Below, one piece after another: positions 20,741-33,032 of a stretch of 64,000 nucleotides of DNA. Under the pieces are notes generated by a model that saw only the letters and a list, made by a program, of their open reading frames with translations, ran no database searches and was not told where the DNA came from. A program made the position numbers and the translations under genes. Position 1 is the first letter of the stretch. Every line of letters starts with the position of its first letter. The stretch is from Oxytropis ochrocephala (lineage: Eukaryota; Streptophyta; Magnoliopsida; Fabales; Fabaceae), in assembly GCA_020916435.1 (NCBI GenBank), contig CM037094.1, forward strand, positions 92,682,553 to 92,746,552, written 5' to 3'.

Positions 20741-21010
20741 CGATGAGCACCAATATTGTTCATGAATCGCAAAGCAGAAGAAGAAATTCGCGAGAAGACA
20801 ATAGAGGAATCACCGAGAAGAGAGAGACGTTATGATATGATATCAAGAACGTAACAGAGATAATTTGGGGGAAAGTAAATTTTCATTTTCTATTATCTAA
20901 ATATAATTATTTATGTACAAGAAGTATTTATAATGCTTGAAAACAAATCTAGCTAACAAGCCTAACTAATTAACTGAATAATTTAACAACTTAATTTAAA
21001 TCTAATACAT
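20741..21010 (-). other. Possible LTR-end relic
   Basis: On the minus strand a stretch ending GGTGCTCATCGCGGTATTAGA resembles the tail of a Copia-type LTR followed by a degenerate methionine-tRNA primer site (TGGTATCAGA). The LTR body is not delimited. Weak evidence. Confidence 0.25.
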
Positions 21011-21159
21011 GAAGTAAACACTCCTAATTTTTTCACATCTCATCATATCTCTTCCCTTTTCCATCTGTAACTTTTTTTTCTCTACTTTCTATACTTATTA
21101 TTTTGTTTTTTGGACAAGAACTCTCTACACTTATCGTACAATGAGAATTGAGAGAACTA

Positions 21160-21441
21160 CTCCCTCCGTCCCATATTAGATGTCATTTAAGGTTGTGGCA
21201 CAGGAATTAAGAAAAGTAGTTAATTTTGTATGGGAAAGAGAGATTGTGAGTTAGTTTACCAAATTGTCCCTCATTGATGATATTGGAAACATAAAAAGTA
21301 AAATTGTAGGAAGAAATATATTAAATAATGAAGGGTATGAATGGAAAAACATAATTTAGACTTTATTGGTATTCGGAAAAGACATGTAATTTGGGACAAA
21401 TTTTTTTGGCTAGAAAGACATTTAATATGGGACGGAGGGAG
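21160..21441. mobile_element. Stowaway-type MITE
   Basis: The ends are CTCCCTCCGTCCCATATTAG and the matching complement, finishing GGGACGGAGGGAG. Both sides have the TA target duplication (21158-21159 and 21442-21443). At 282 bp with no coding content, it is a typical Tc1/mariner-derived MITE. Confidence 0.9.
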
Positions 21442-21448
21442 TATTATT

Positions 21449-22242
21449 CAGTGTTATAAAAACCGGACCGGACCGGCCGGTCGGACCGGTTCGACCGGGA
21501 TCCGGTGGCTTCACCGCTCGGATCGCATGTTGGGACCGGATCTGCAGTTGGACCGGTGATGGCGTCATCGACCGGTCAAACCCGCGTTGACCAGCGCGCT
21601 TTGCCCTTAGAAAATTCGCAATGCTTACTAAAAAATGCTAGAAGTGGGATTCGAACCCACTCTCTCTATCTTGGCAAGCGCTAACTAACCATCAGGGCAA
21701 CAATGTTATGTTGTTATCTTGTGTATTTCAATATATTTAGACCATTCATTCTTTTATTTCTAACAAATTCCACTCTACCTATTTTATATATCTATTTAAC
21801 ATTTAATGTTTTTTTAATACTAAATAAGTTAGTTAGTTAGTTAGTTAGTTATGTTAATATTTTCTCGAGTTTTTAGACATTTTTTTAAAATATGGTAAAA
21901 CATTTCATAACTCGTGATGCATGAATTTAATCAATTTATACACATCATGCCTATTTTTATTAGTTAATTTGAATTCAATATTTAAGCATTGGTTTTAACT
22001 TTAAGGTTTTTATTTGTTTTCAATGATGAATGAGTAGTGAGTTTTTGGACAATTTTGTTGTATGGTAAAAAAATTCATAGTTACGCAATATGTGAATATA
22101 CAACATGCCTAATTTTAATGAGTTTTAGTAGTGTCACGCGGTCATGCGGGTCAACTAGTGACCCTCTGGTCCAAACCATTGACCTTGATGTGACCCAATG
22201 ACTTGCTTAGTCGTCGACCTCCGGTCGAGTTTAATAACATTG
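21449..22242. mobile_element. hAT-type non-autonomous element, copy A
   Basis: It starts CAGTGTTATAAAAACCGG and ends CGAGTTTAATAACATTG. A perfect 8-bp duplication, GTATTATT, flanks it (21441-21448 and 22243-22250). The duplication length and CA(A/G)TG ends fit the hAT superfamily. The first ~120 bases are rich in CCGG/CGGTCGGACCGG, and the last 120 in GGTC/GACC words. A tRNA-like segment lies inside. Two shorter relatives are at 33033-33612 and 36317-36855. No transposase frame is seen. Confidence 0.85.
21637..21701 (-). other. tRNA-like segment inside hAT copy A
   Basis: The minus strand contains GTGGGTTCGAATCCCAC, a perfect T-arm and B-box, preceded by CTTGCCAAG, which looks like a Gly(GCC) anticodon loop, and a GATGGTTAGTTAGCGC D-arm-like stretch. 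The acceptor stem does not pair, so it is not a working tRNA gene. It may be a captured tRNA fragment or SINE remnant. The other two hAT copies lack it. Confidence 0.45.
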
Positions 22243-22643
22243 GTATTATTGAATATATTTTGAGTTGATTCAGACAGTTTGTTTGATAATCTCTAATTAT
22301 CGATAGAATGAATATAATCTTAGTTTATTAGATTTTTTTGACATGAGCATCTGCATGGCCCCCATTTTTCAAGATTGGTCGGTTGTCATCTCAACAAATT
22401 TGACGTCTACCTATCAGTTTCCTTATTTACAAAATCATGGCAAGAGAGAAAAATCTCTGTTGATTGTGTATGTGACAAAAAAACAACCACATTAGGATTA
22501 GTGCCAAAAATTGTAGCACATGCCTTACCTAACCTCTTTATTCGATTTATGAAATTGGTAGAATGGGTAATAAAGTAAATTAATTAGCTAATTAATCAAG
22601 AGACATTTGCCTAACTCCCACTGCTGGAGTATTCCTTTTTAAA

Positions 22644-24204
22644 TCTAATCTAATCTAATATCTAATCTAATATATTTTATTTACAAACAAACTACCTACA
22701 AAACTATCTCTCTTTTACTATCTACTATAATATACTATTCAACTAAAATAATCAATCGAAACTACGAGATAACTGTACTGATATATAAAAAACACGAGAT
22801 AACTGCAATGATATATATAAACCTACTATCTAAAAACACGAGAAGGCTTAGTGGATATTTAAACTACTAATTAATATTAAACAAATATTTCTTATTGATA
22901 ATTTACTATCTAACTTTTACCATCTACTATAATCTACTAATCGACTAAATAATCAATTGAAACTACGAGATAACTGCACTGATATATAAAAAACACGGGA
23001 TAACTACAATGATATATAAAAAAATACGGGAATAATATTTGTCATTGATAATTACAATTTTTGAAGACTACTATAAACCTACTATCTAAAAAAATAAGAA
23101 AGGCTTAATGACTATTTAAACTGATTAATACCTAAAAAAGACAAACAATTGTCACTGTTATATAAAAAATACGGGATAAATATTTCTTATTGATCATCTA
23201 CCATCTATCTTTACTATCTACTATAATCTACTAATCAACTAATTAAAATAATTAAGTGAAATTACGAGATAACTGCAATGATAAATAAAAAAACACGAGA
23301 TAACTGCACTGATTTATAAAAAAACAAAGGATAATATTTGTCATTGATAATTAAAATTTTGAAGAACACAATAAACCTACTATGTAAAAACCAAGAAGAT
23401 TTACTGACTGTTTAATTTTAAACTACTGATTAATATTTAAAATAAATATTTTTTATTGACAATCTACTATATCTATTTTACTATCTACTATAATATACTA
23501 ATCAACTAAAATAATCAATTGAAACTACGAGATAACTGCACTAATATATAAAAAAACACGGGATAACTGCAGTGATATATAAAAACATGAGATTAATATT
23601 TGTTATTGATAACTATAATTTTTGAAGTTTATTATAAACCTACTATCTAAACAAACAAGAAAGTTTAATGACTATTTAAACTGATTAATACCTAAAAAAG
23701 ACAAATAATTGTCACTGATATATAAAAAACACGGGATAATTATTTCTTATTGATCATCTACTATCTATCTTTTTCTATCTATTATAATCTACTAATCAAC
23801 TCAAATAACCAATTTAATTTATGAGATAACTACACTGATACATAAAAAACACGAGATAGTTGCACTGATATATAAAAAAATACAAGGATAACTACAATGA
23901 TATATATAAAAACATGGGATAACTGGACTAATATATAAAAACACGAAATAACAATACAGATATATAAAAAACACTGCACTGATATATAAAAAAAACATCG
24001 GATAAATGCACAATTGTTTTTAAATAATACTTTTACATTTTTAGATTTTAATATTTATCTATTTTTATTCGAAACTCCTTTTTTATCTACTTTAAATTTG
24101 TTTTTATTTTAACGGGATATTGTTCAGACTACTTAAATACTATCTAAGTTCATTCATAAAAAGAACATGACAGCACCCGTGCGTATGCACGAGTATCCTA
24201 CTAG
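22644..24204. mobile_element. Helitron-like element H1
   Basis: The proposed 5' end is TCTAATC after an A. The 3' end is a short hairpin (CGTGC-GTAT-GCACG, 24178-24191) followed 10 bases on by CTAG (24201-24204) and a T, matching Helitron rules. The interior is a degenerate tandem array of about 30-base units with GATATATAAAAAACACGGG and ATAACTGCA. No Rep/helicase is present. The 5' end is less certain than the 3' end. Confidence 0.5.
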
Positions 24205-24213
24205 TTACTAGTA

Positions 24214-25587
24214 TCTATTTGTACAAACAAACCTCCTATGAAATTACTAATTTGGATCTTTTATTAATAGGACACATATATAATGTAAGGGTAAAAGTGT
24301 CGTTACTCACTCTTTCTCTCTTTTTCTTCTTACACTCTCTTTCTTACTTTTACACTCTCTTTCTTACTTTTTTCTCTTTCTTATTACACTCTTTTTCCTC
24401 CTTTTTACTTTTCTCTTGCACTCTCTTTCTTCCTTTTTTCATTTTATTTTTCCCATAAACAATTATTCTTTCTCATATCACTTCACTTTAGTTTTTTGAC
24501 TAAATTTTTAAATTTATACAAACACTATTCTACTAAAAAAAATCCAACTTAGAATTTAAATTTTTCTCTCCAAAGTCTGTTTACAATATATCTTAATTAT
24601 GGAAAATCTATTATCACCTCTTATTGATAATCTACTATCTATCTTTTACTATCTACTACTAATCAACTAAAATATTCAATTGAAACTACGAGATAACTAC
24701 ATTGATATATAAAAAAACACGGGATAACTGCACTAATATATAAAAAAATAGGATTAATATTTGTCATTGATAATTCAAATTTGTGAAGACTACTATAAAC
24801 ATACTATCTAAAAAATAAAAAGATTTAATAACTATTGAAACTGCTGCTTAATATTTAAAACAAATATTTATTACTGATAATCTACTATCTCTCTTTTACT
24901 ATCTACCATAATATATGATGACTCATATTTATATGCGTTATTTATGCCTTTATCCATGTAAATCAAGTGAGTTCTCAAGTAATATTAGTATCTTATTTAT
25001 CTAATTGTTATAGTTGTAGGAAAAGAAGGGTTAAAAAGCATTTTGTATTAATTTGGCACATCCGGTGCCCTTTTTTTGAGCAATTTAATGTGTTTTGTGA
25101 GTGTCTTTGAGTGTTAAGCGCTATAGCGTCTAACGCTATATAGCGGCAAGAGGGCAATATACTAATCAACTAAAATAATCAATTGAAACTACGAGATAAG
25201 CGCCTTTGCATCGATATATAAAAACACGGGATAAGCGTGACCGATATATAAAAATACGAGATTAATATTTGTCACTAATAATTAAAAATGACATAATTGT
25301 GACTAATACCTAAAAAATGTCCATGACCGATAATTTAAACACGGGATAACTGCACTGGCAATTTAAAACATATGGAACAAATATTTGTCACTAATACCTA
25401 AAAATGACAAATAAACACGGGATAAATATTTCTTATTGATAATATTCTACTATCTATCTTTTACTATCTACTATAATCTACTAATAATAAACTCAAATAA
25501 TCAATTGAGGCTATGAGATAATTTCACTAATGCATAAAAAAACAGGATAACTTTTATGATATATAAAAAATTAGGGGATAATCATAA

Positions 25588-25643
<56 letters not shown>

Positions 25644-25932
25644 ACGGGATAACTACATTGATTTATAAAAAAACAGGATAACAACACTGATATATAAAAA
25701 GACACTGCACTAATATATAAAAAAACACGGGATAAATGCATAGATTATTTTTAAATGATACTTTTACATTTTTAGATTTTCATATTTATCTTTTTAAAAA
25801 AAACTCCTTTTTTATCTACTTTAAGTTTGCATTTATTTTTACGGGATAATATTCAGACTTTTTAAATACTGATAAGTTCATTTAAAAAAGAACGCGACGG
25901 CACCCCATGCGTATGCACGAGTATCCTACTAG
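24214..25932. mobile_element. Helitron-like element H2, directly downstream of H1
   Basis: It begins TCTATTTGTACAAACAAACC after an A. It ends with the same 3' tail as H1: TGC-GTAT-GCA hairpin, TATCCTACTAG, then T. The interior shares the same ATAT/CACGGGATAACT units. A T/C-rich block lies at 24305-24460. An unrelated insert-like stretch at about 24914-25165 resembles LTR sequence. A (TA)25 array is at 25591-25640. Non-coding. Confidence 0.5.
25591..25640. repeat. (TA)n microsatellite
   Basis: 25 uninterrupted TA units inside H2. Confidence 0.97.
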
Positions 25933-26659
25933 TTGTAGTAATAAGTAGATAAAATATAAAAATGTTAGTTTTTGGAGTTTAAATCTTGGAGTTTAAATCC
26001 TTCCTATGCTTCTTTGGTGGGTCTTATCTCTTAATTCGCCAATTAAATTACTTAAGATAAATTGTGTTACTTGATCAATTTCACATCTATACTTAGTTAT
26101 CACTTTACTAAATGGTAGTTATGATTCTCGTGGAATATACCCAAAAAATAAGCAACTAGAATTACTTTTCCTCGATTTGGTCATAACTTGTCAAAAAAAT
26201 AGTGAATTACTTTTCCTCAAAGTAAAATGTACCTGAACTATACTAGAAGAAATTAAATAAACAAAATAGAAAAAAAAAATAGATTACATAAGAAATGGGC
26301 ATTTCATTTTCCAAAGATGTACGGCCAATATCTAGTTTGGCATGCATGCAAAGTTGCAGGGGGTGTGAGTGCTCTCAAGAACAGGTTATAAAACTGTTTC
26401 TGGAAAAAACAATAATGCATTTTGAATTTATAGCCTATAGGAATTGTATGAACATTACAGTGCGCATATATTTTGTCGGTGTAATCATAATGGATTTAAA
26501 ATTTGTACATATTCTCGATTTTCTTATAACTTTGTACTCTTTTTTTCTCACATATATTCTTTCATTGAAAGTAATCATATTTAAGGCATTATTGAGGTAA
26601 TTAAAGTTTATTTCAGCGCGCTAACTATTCTTTTTTGATAGTAGCGCGCTAACTATTCT
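25933..26659. other. Intergenic region, no gene supported
   Basis: A 101-codon frame at 26295-26600 starts with a Cys-rich stretch but turns into low-complexity hydrophobic residues. It shows no family motif and I do not call it. Confidence 0.35.
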
Positions 26660-26871
26660 ATCCGTCTTATTTTAAGTGTCTTATTTGAGTTGTGCATAAT
26701 TATTAAGAAAATGGTTAATTGTATTGATTTCAATAATAAAATAAGTTTCATCTACTAAAATAACTTTATTATTAATAGTAGTTTTTTTGACTAAAAGAAA
26801 TTACAAAATATCCAAAAATTAATAAATATTGCATTGATATTCTAAAATGACAAATTAACATTTGAGACAGA
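26660..26871. mobile_element. Degenerate Stowaway-like MITE
   Basis: CTATCCGTCTTATTTTAAGTG on the left and TTTGAGACAGAAAG on the right pair imperfectly as inverted ends and resemble Stowaway termini. The target duplication is not clear. Confidence 0.4.
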
Positions 26872-27794
26872 AAGATATTACAAAATGATATTTAAAATTT
26901 GTTTTTGCACCATAAAAAATACATATTTACCCAATAAGATAATTTTTTAAGATTATTTGTGGAAATGAACAAAGATAAAAGATAAATTAAAAGAGAGAAC
27001 ATATTAATATTATTAATTTTATTTTCTACAAAAAATATACTATTCTTTATAATATATTTATAATATTACCTAATTACTGTAATTTTTTATAATATTTTCT
27101 TGTCTAGGAAGATTATACTATTCTATTGTTGAAAGATTTATTCAAAAGACTGACCGCTGAGGACTTTGCTACCCATTACTTTTGTTAGGTATAAGTAATG
27201 TTAGGTATCGGTTTTCAAGTGAGAGAAATTAATTTTTTCTCTATTTTTTTTCATTCAAACACCTCCTTTCTCTTTTCCAAAAATGTATTTACTCCCATAT
27301 CTCTTCTTCTCTTTGCCCTCCCTTTCTTTCCACATTCTTGATTCAAGATCATTATTTTAATGATCTTTCGTATCGAAAAAGTATTTAAGAGAAGCTATTC
27401 AAAACAACTTCAATTGAGAATAATTTTTTTTTCTCTTTTAATAATTTTTTAAAATGATGTAACAAACGAATGAAATGCTTTAATTTTTTTAAAAAGTCAC
27501 TTAAAAAAAGTGAGTTTTTTAAATGGTGACAAAGGGACTCCTAAGTTGAAGTATATATTGCAAAATGTGTGTGAGAAATATTTTGAACAAGTGGCCCATT
27601 TAAATCATAACACATAACATAAGTATAGGTATACCCAACTAATTTTTAGAGAATCAAAAAATTCACACTAACTAAATATTAAATCTTATTTACAGAGATA
27701 CAAGACTCCTTATCATAGCTAAACAAAAAACTAAGAAATGAATCGCAAGTAATATAGAAACTAGTACTAAGATATAATATATCATACTCCAACA

Positions 27795-29396
27795 CTGAGA
27801 TTCAGGATGTTGTCCGGTCTTGGATGGGAATAGAAGCCCAAAGCCCGGCGGCCGGTTTTAATTTCTCTTTCATAAAAGCTTATTGACAAATGTTACAAGG
27901 TGAAGTCGGGTCCTTCTTCCATGCTAATGCTAGGCTTCCTAAGGGTTTCACCTCTTATTTCCTAACTTTGGTCTCGAAGGTTGATTGCCTGATGTCTCTG
28001 GGAGACTTTAAACCAATTTCTTTGCTAGGACGTTTGTATGAGTTTGTTGCCAAGATGTTGACTGCTCAGTTGGGAAAGGTCATGGAAATTATAGTGGTGA
28101 AAAACCTATCAACTTTTATCTGAGGGAGGCATCTGGCTGATGGGGGGTGGTGGTGAATGGGGAGCTTGACTATGCAAAGAAAGTTGGGCAAGAGTGTTTA
28201 ATTTTTAAAGTGGACTTCGAAAAAACTAATGATTTAGTGGATTAGGGGTTCTTGGACTATATGTTAGGGAGGTTTGTGTTTTGTCTAAAGCGAAGAGACT
28301 GAACTATGCTTGTGTCTTTACTGGTAGTCTCTCTGTCCTAGTGAATGGTTCACCAACACAAGAGATTAATATCTCTAGGGGCATTAAACAAGGGGACCTG
28401 CTTGCTCCATTTCTATTCCTTTTGGTGGTGGGGGGCCTCAAAGGTCTTGTCCGATCAGTGGTCAGAAGGAACAAGTTTAATCGCTTCAGGATAAGGGGCA
28501 GAAGATATTTCATCTCCAATGTTGATGATACTCTCTTGATTGGGGAGGCTTTAGTTTCTAACCTTTGAGTGTTGAAGTCGATGCAGAGGAGTTTTGAATT
28601 GGTTTCCAGTCTAAAAATAAACTTCTAAAGGATTTATCATATGGTGGTAAATGTACTGACCTCCTTTTTGGAATGGCAGCAGGTTTTCTACACGGTCGAA
28701 TTGAAGCCTTGCCTTTTAAGTACCTTGGCTTACCTCTAGGTGCAAGCTTTAGGAGATTTGCTATATGGCAGCCTATGATAGATACCCTGAGGCGTAGGCT
28801 AACTGGCTAGGGGAAAAGTATGTGAGTTTTGGGGGGCATATTGTTCTGATTAATGCAGTCTTATTACAATCTTCTACTTGTCCTTTTTGAAGATGTCGGC
28901 CAATTGCAGTTGTGAGGATTCAGAGAGACTTTATGTGGGGGCGGGGTTAGCTCGAGGAAGAAAATCCTGTGGGTGAAGTGGGAAGAAGTCTAGAAGGGGT
29001 CTTATATTGATTTGGCATTCTGTTCTATGGATGATTTGGGAAAGTAGGAATGACGTGGTTTTCTCTAATAAGTCTTTTGACCTCGTTGAGACCTTGTTTT
29101 TGGTTTAGATGTATTCATGTAATTAGTTTTTGGCTAAGGCTAAATTGAGTCATTGCTTATTCCATGAGTGGTGCGCGAATCCATTGGACCGTATTTTCAG
29201 GAGGTAGGAGCTTTTGTGGAAACATTTTATGCTAGATGGGGTGACCAAAGGAGCATTTGGTTGAAGCTTTTTTTGTGCTCTTGCTTTTCGGTTTCCTATT
29301 TTGGCCTCTCTTTGGGCAAAACATGTTTCATTGTGCCACACAGGTTTTTGTATTTCTTATACACATGTCATATATATATTTTACTGTTAAAAAAAC
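27795..29396 (+). pseudogene. 5'-truncated LINE with decayed reverse transcriptase
   Basis: Pieces in LINE order: SPAAGFNFSFIKAY, then SFFHANARLPKGF, FKPISLLGRLYEFVAKML (RT fingers), VNGSPTQEINISRGIKQGD, LAPFLFLL, and SNVDDTLLIGE, where the catalytic Y/F-A-D-D has become N-V-D-D. FKYLGLPLGASFRRF and KKYVSFGGHIVLINAVLL follow, then WHSVLWMIWESRNDVVFSN and LFHEWCANPLDRIFRR from the C-terminal region. Stops and frameshifts recur, and a block between about 28990 and 29000 is missing. The 3' tail ends in an A-run near 29389-29396. Non-LTR retrotransposons insert by target-primed reverse transcription; 5' truncation is typical. It is dead. Confidence 0.85.
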
Positions 29397-29497
29397 TTAG
29401 ACCAAATATGACAAATGAAGGGGAAAAAAAGATGAATATAGAAAACCTAACATGGCCCATAAAATGTCTACTCAATAGCCCAGTGACGTGATCTCCA

Positions 29498-29507
29498 TGA
29501 TATATAC
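29498..29507 (+). promoter_or_regulatory. Likely TATA box of the LSH/ALOG gene
   Basis: TGATATATAC lies about 140 bases upstream of the ATG, followed by a C/T-rich leader (CTCTCTCT near 29612). Confidence 0.35.
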
Positions 29508-29647
29508 TCCATCATCCTCCATCCACTCTTTCCTCCCTATTCCTTTCACCTTTCACCTAGCTACCTAGCTACTTCCCATTTTTCTTGGCTTTATTTAGAC
29601 AAACCAAACCTCTCTCTCTTGATTTCATTACTCACTAAAACATTACA

Positions 29648-30169
29648 ATGTCTACCAGTGGCAATCAAGGTAAGGATTTGGAAGAAGGATCATCTATGAC
29701 TACTCCAGTCACACTTAGCCGCTATGAATCACAAAAGAGAAGGGATTGGAACACTTTTGGTCAATTCTTGAATAACCAAAGACCACCAGTTCCACTTTCT
29801 CAGTGTAATAGCAACCATGTCTTAGATTTCCTTCGTTACCTTGACCAGTTTGGAAAAACTAAGGTTCACTTACAAGGTTGCATGTTTTATGGACAACCTG
29901 AACCTCCTGCACCTTGCACTTGTCCTCTTAGACAAGCTTGGGGAAGCTTAGATGCTCTTATAGGGAGACTCAGAGCTGCTTATGAGGAAAATGGTGGGTC
30001 CCCTGAAATGAACCCTTTTGCTAGTGGTGCTATTCGTGTGTACCTTAGGGAAGTGAGAGAGTGTCAAGCAAAGGCAAGAGGTATACCTTACAAGAAGAAA
30101 AAGAAGGCTACAAATCAAGGCGGCAAGGGAAATGAAGAATCTAGCTCCACTACCATCCACTTCTCTTGA
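29648..30169 (+). CDS. LSH/ALOG-domain nuclear protein
   Basis: This is a 173-residue intronless frame. The ALOG domain spans about residues 23-148. It has SRYESQKRRDWNTFGQFL, then VLDFLRYLDQFGKTKVH, the zinc-ribbon insert H74-x3-C78-x11-C90-x-C92 (HLQGCMFYGQPEPPAPCTC), LRQAWGSLDALIGRLRAAYE and NPFASGAIRVYLREVRECQA. A lysine cluster (KKKKK, 149-153) is the usual nuclear signal, followed by a short low-complexity tail. Domain, cluster, length and lack of introns all match the LIGHT-DEPENDENT SHORT HYPOCOTYLS family. These proteins act as transcriptional regulators at organ boundaries and meristems, and some legume members act in nodules. Which member this is cannot be set without a tree. The ATG is preceded by a typical leader and all family landmarks are intact, so the gene is probably functional. 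The LINE relic ends about 250 bases upstream. Confidence 0.95.
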   Translation: MSTSGNQGKDLEEGSSMTTPVTLSRYESQKRRDWNTFGQFLNNQRPPVPLSQCNSNHVLDFLRYLDQFGKTKVHLQGCMFYGQPEPPAPCTCPLRQAWGSLDALIGRLRAAYEENGGSPEMNPFASGAIRVYLREVRECQAKARGIPYKKKKKATNQGGKGNEESSSTTIHFS

Positions 30170-30580
30170 ATCTTGTATTCTTCTTGCTTATGGTAATTGA
30201 TTTTTATATCATGCTATGTTATACACTTTGCTTGTTTACTTTGGATGATTAATTTACTGTGTGGTTTGGTTAGATCAGAACCTGAAAAATTAATACAAAT
30301 ATATAATTAATTATGTGTCCAATCTAGCTCTAGATGATTTAGGGCCTGTTTGATTATAGTTTTAAAAAATAGTATTTTGTTTTTAAAAGTTAATCAAGAA
30401 CAAAATTTATGCTTTCTAATTTTTTTAAAAAGTTAATCAAACACACTCTTAGTAACTACGCACAGATTTGGACTTAGTAGTATTAACTCAGGAGAGTTAA
30501 AGGATGAATGGTATGACTTTGAGACAAAAAAATTAATGGTATATATATACAGTTTTTTTCCGGCAGAGTAACAAGTATCA
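30170..30580. other. 3' flank of the LSH gene, no gene
   Basis: AT-rich sequence. The first ~100 bases probably hold the 3' UTR. Confidence 0.4.
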
Positions 30581-30840
30581 TCTACATAAACCGGAGATTT
30601 TGAGTTCGAACTCGGTTAACCATAGAAACTATCTAGTCTAATAATGTTGGTTGAGAGTTAACCATAGAAACTATCTAGTCTAATAATGCTAATTGTATTA
30701 CGTGTTAGGACTTAAGCACATGAGGAGAGCTCAACCCAAAAAACTAATCCATTAGGTGGGAGAGTCTCATGACTTAAGTACCATATTGAGCCTCTTTAGT
30801 TACTCAATGTGGGACTCCTAACATTAAGCCTTACAAACTT
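30581..30840. repeat. Retroelement-like relic with a 39-base tandem duplication
   Basis: AGTTAACCATAGAAACTATC and the following TAGTCTAATAATG occur twice, at about 30616 and 30655. The sequence then runs into an 'ACTCAATGTGGGACTCCTAAC' end typical of abundant legume LTR-like repeats. Boundaries are not defined. Confidence 0.35.
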
Positions 30841-33024
30841 ACTATTTGCAAATTTGAGATAATTGTAGTGATTAAGATGGAAAGATTAAATCAATCTTCC
30901 TCGCAAAGAGATGCGAACTACTAACATATTTTTCATTATTAATAAAATTTAAGGTGAGGGGATGGAAGTATCAGATTCATGACAGAAAAAGTCTTGTAAT
31001 CTAAGAGCACCACCTTCAAAACAATTTATATTTACCTTTCCCAAGAGAAATACCAAGTGTCTTACCAACAAAAAGAGTACTAAGTGTTAAGTAGAAATAA
31101 CTTTGCAACAAAAACATTGTTTTATGACATATTAATTATTGGATAATTTATTATTTTCATAGTTTAATTTGTCCTTTTATGACTAAGCAGAATTTTGTCC
31201 CATGAAATGTTCCAGTGAGGTGTCATACATTCTCTCTAGTTTCCAAGTATCGAACAAATGCTTTGAAAACATGTGACTAATTGAGGCTCGATGTTCCAAA
31301 TAAAAACCTTCAACAAAATACAAAATTCTCCATATGCAAGCTTTATTCAAGTCTTTTGTAAATCACAATTTTATACTAACAAAGTCATGATTGAATGGAA
31401 TCTTTCAGATAAATGTTGGAGAAACCTGATGGTAATAAAATATTTCCCCACCATCCTTAGTTCTCTATATACCCCACTTGTTACTGTCTTTAATGAACAA
31501 GATCCTTGCAAGGGGTGATTTGATATACTTACTAATTTTTGTTTCCTAGCTAGCTCCACCATGCATGTTTGTTTCACCATATATATTCATGAATATGCAT
31601 GTACATTGACTAGATCATGTCTTCTGGCATCTAATTTTATACTATTTGGTTCATCAAAAAGCTATTTGGTTTTCAAAAGTATATTAGTTGTGAGTATTAG
31701 TATTATGGAAACAAGTATTTTGTTTGGTTAGGCAAATGCTAGAGCTTTGTGTTTCCCGTCACCTCACATGTTTTGTCGGTTTATATTCTTTCAAGTTGAA
31801 ATATTTGCAATTTTTGAGTTGACACGTTTTGTATTTTGTATATATTACAAGACTGCTCATGAAGGTACAAACTCTTGGTTTCATGCAATTATTCTACTCA
31901 TCAAACTTGTCAAACATTTTGATTATTTAAACCTATAAACTATACATATATGTGTGTATCTGGAATTCTGGATTATTATTGAGCTTGTAAAACTTTTTTG
32001 TGGGGCTTCTTCAACATAATGTTTCCACTAACATAACATTAATGCAGAAATATTCATGTGTGACCAGTGGCAGCTGGTACCAAGTTAGGGTTTCCTAGTT
32101 TGTCATCTTATAAAGACTATGAAACTATTCTTTGGCAGCTTTTGTGCTGCTGGGAAGTAAGAGATTTTTTATGACACACACAGTAATCACATATACTAGT
32201 ATTCACTTGTGTTCCCTGGCTCAGATACTCGACTGCTTTAGTTCAAGCTGTTACAAATATACTTGGAGTGTAACCTCTAACGAGGGGTCAAACGCGGACC
32301 ATGACCCACTACACCCACTGCTTCATACAGTCATTGCAGTCCTCTAAACATGAACCACAAGATTCACTCGACTTACACTCATGGTCGTTGATTTATTTTG
32401 TTTTTAAAAAGAATTAAAAATTGAAAGGAGATATAGATACACAACTAGAGGGAATTCATATTCGTCAAGTGCATACCTTCAAAAAGTAAAATTAAACCTA
32501 CCAACTTATAAAAAATACTTTTTGCACATTATGAAAATAATAATTTGCATTTAAGTCTTTGATTTTGATTTAGCACCGAGTCCACATTATATATAGAGGT
32601 GTCAATGTTGGTCCAGCCTAGTGGGCCGCCCGATGACTTAGTGTTCCGGGTTGGGCTTACAAAATAGAGGTCCGAAAATAAATGGATCATTTTGGCCTAG
32701 CTTAATTGGCCCATGCGCTAGATCTGCCCCTACTTTTGAATTTTTTTTTATGTTTTCCTTTGTTAAAATTTGTATTGGGTTGGGCTGCAAAAACATATCC
32801 CAATAGCCCAACTCAACCTGTTTTTTCACTTTGGCCCATTGGGCTGAGTCAGACAGTTCATTTTGATAGTGTTGATTATACCACAAACTTACACAATCAC
32901 TCTAATCAATTTCTCTCTTTCGTGCAATTATGAGTTGTATAATTTATTTAATTAAATATACTATTTTTAATATATTTTTTGTGCATGCATGTTTTTTTTT
33001 TAAAAAAATTTGAGCCCTGACCCA
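30841..33024. other. Intergenic region, no gene supported
   Basis: Short unrelated frames only. A GGGC/GCCC-rich stretch at 32600-32850 looks like an old repeat ('GGCCCATTGGGCTGAGTC'). I recognise no domain. Confidence 0.4.
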
Positions 33025-33032
33025 GGTCCTAG

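Noticed and set aside
24219..24458. 79-codon frame rich in Ser, Phe and Leu
   Set aside because: Low-complexity CTCTTTCTT tract inside the Helitron-like element H2.
26295..26600. 101-codon frame with CMQSCRGCECS
   Set aside because: The Cys motif does not fit a family I know, the rest is hydrophobic low complexity, and there is no leader or promoter signal.
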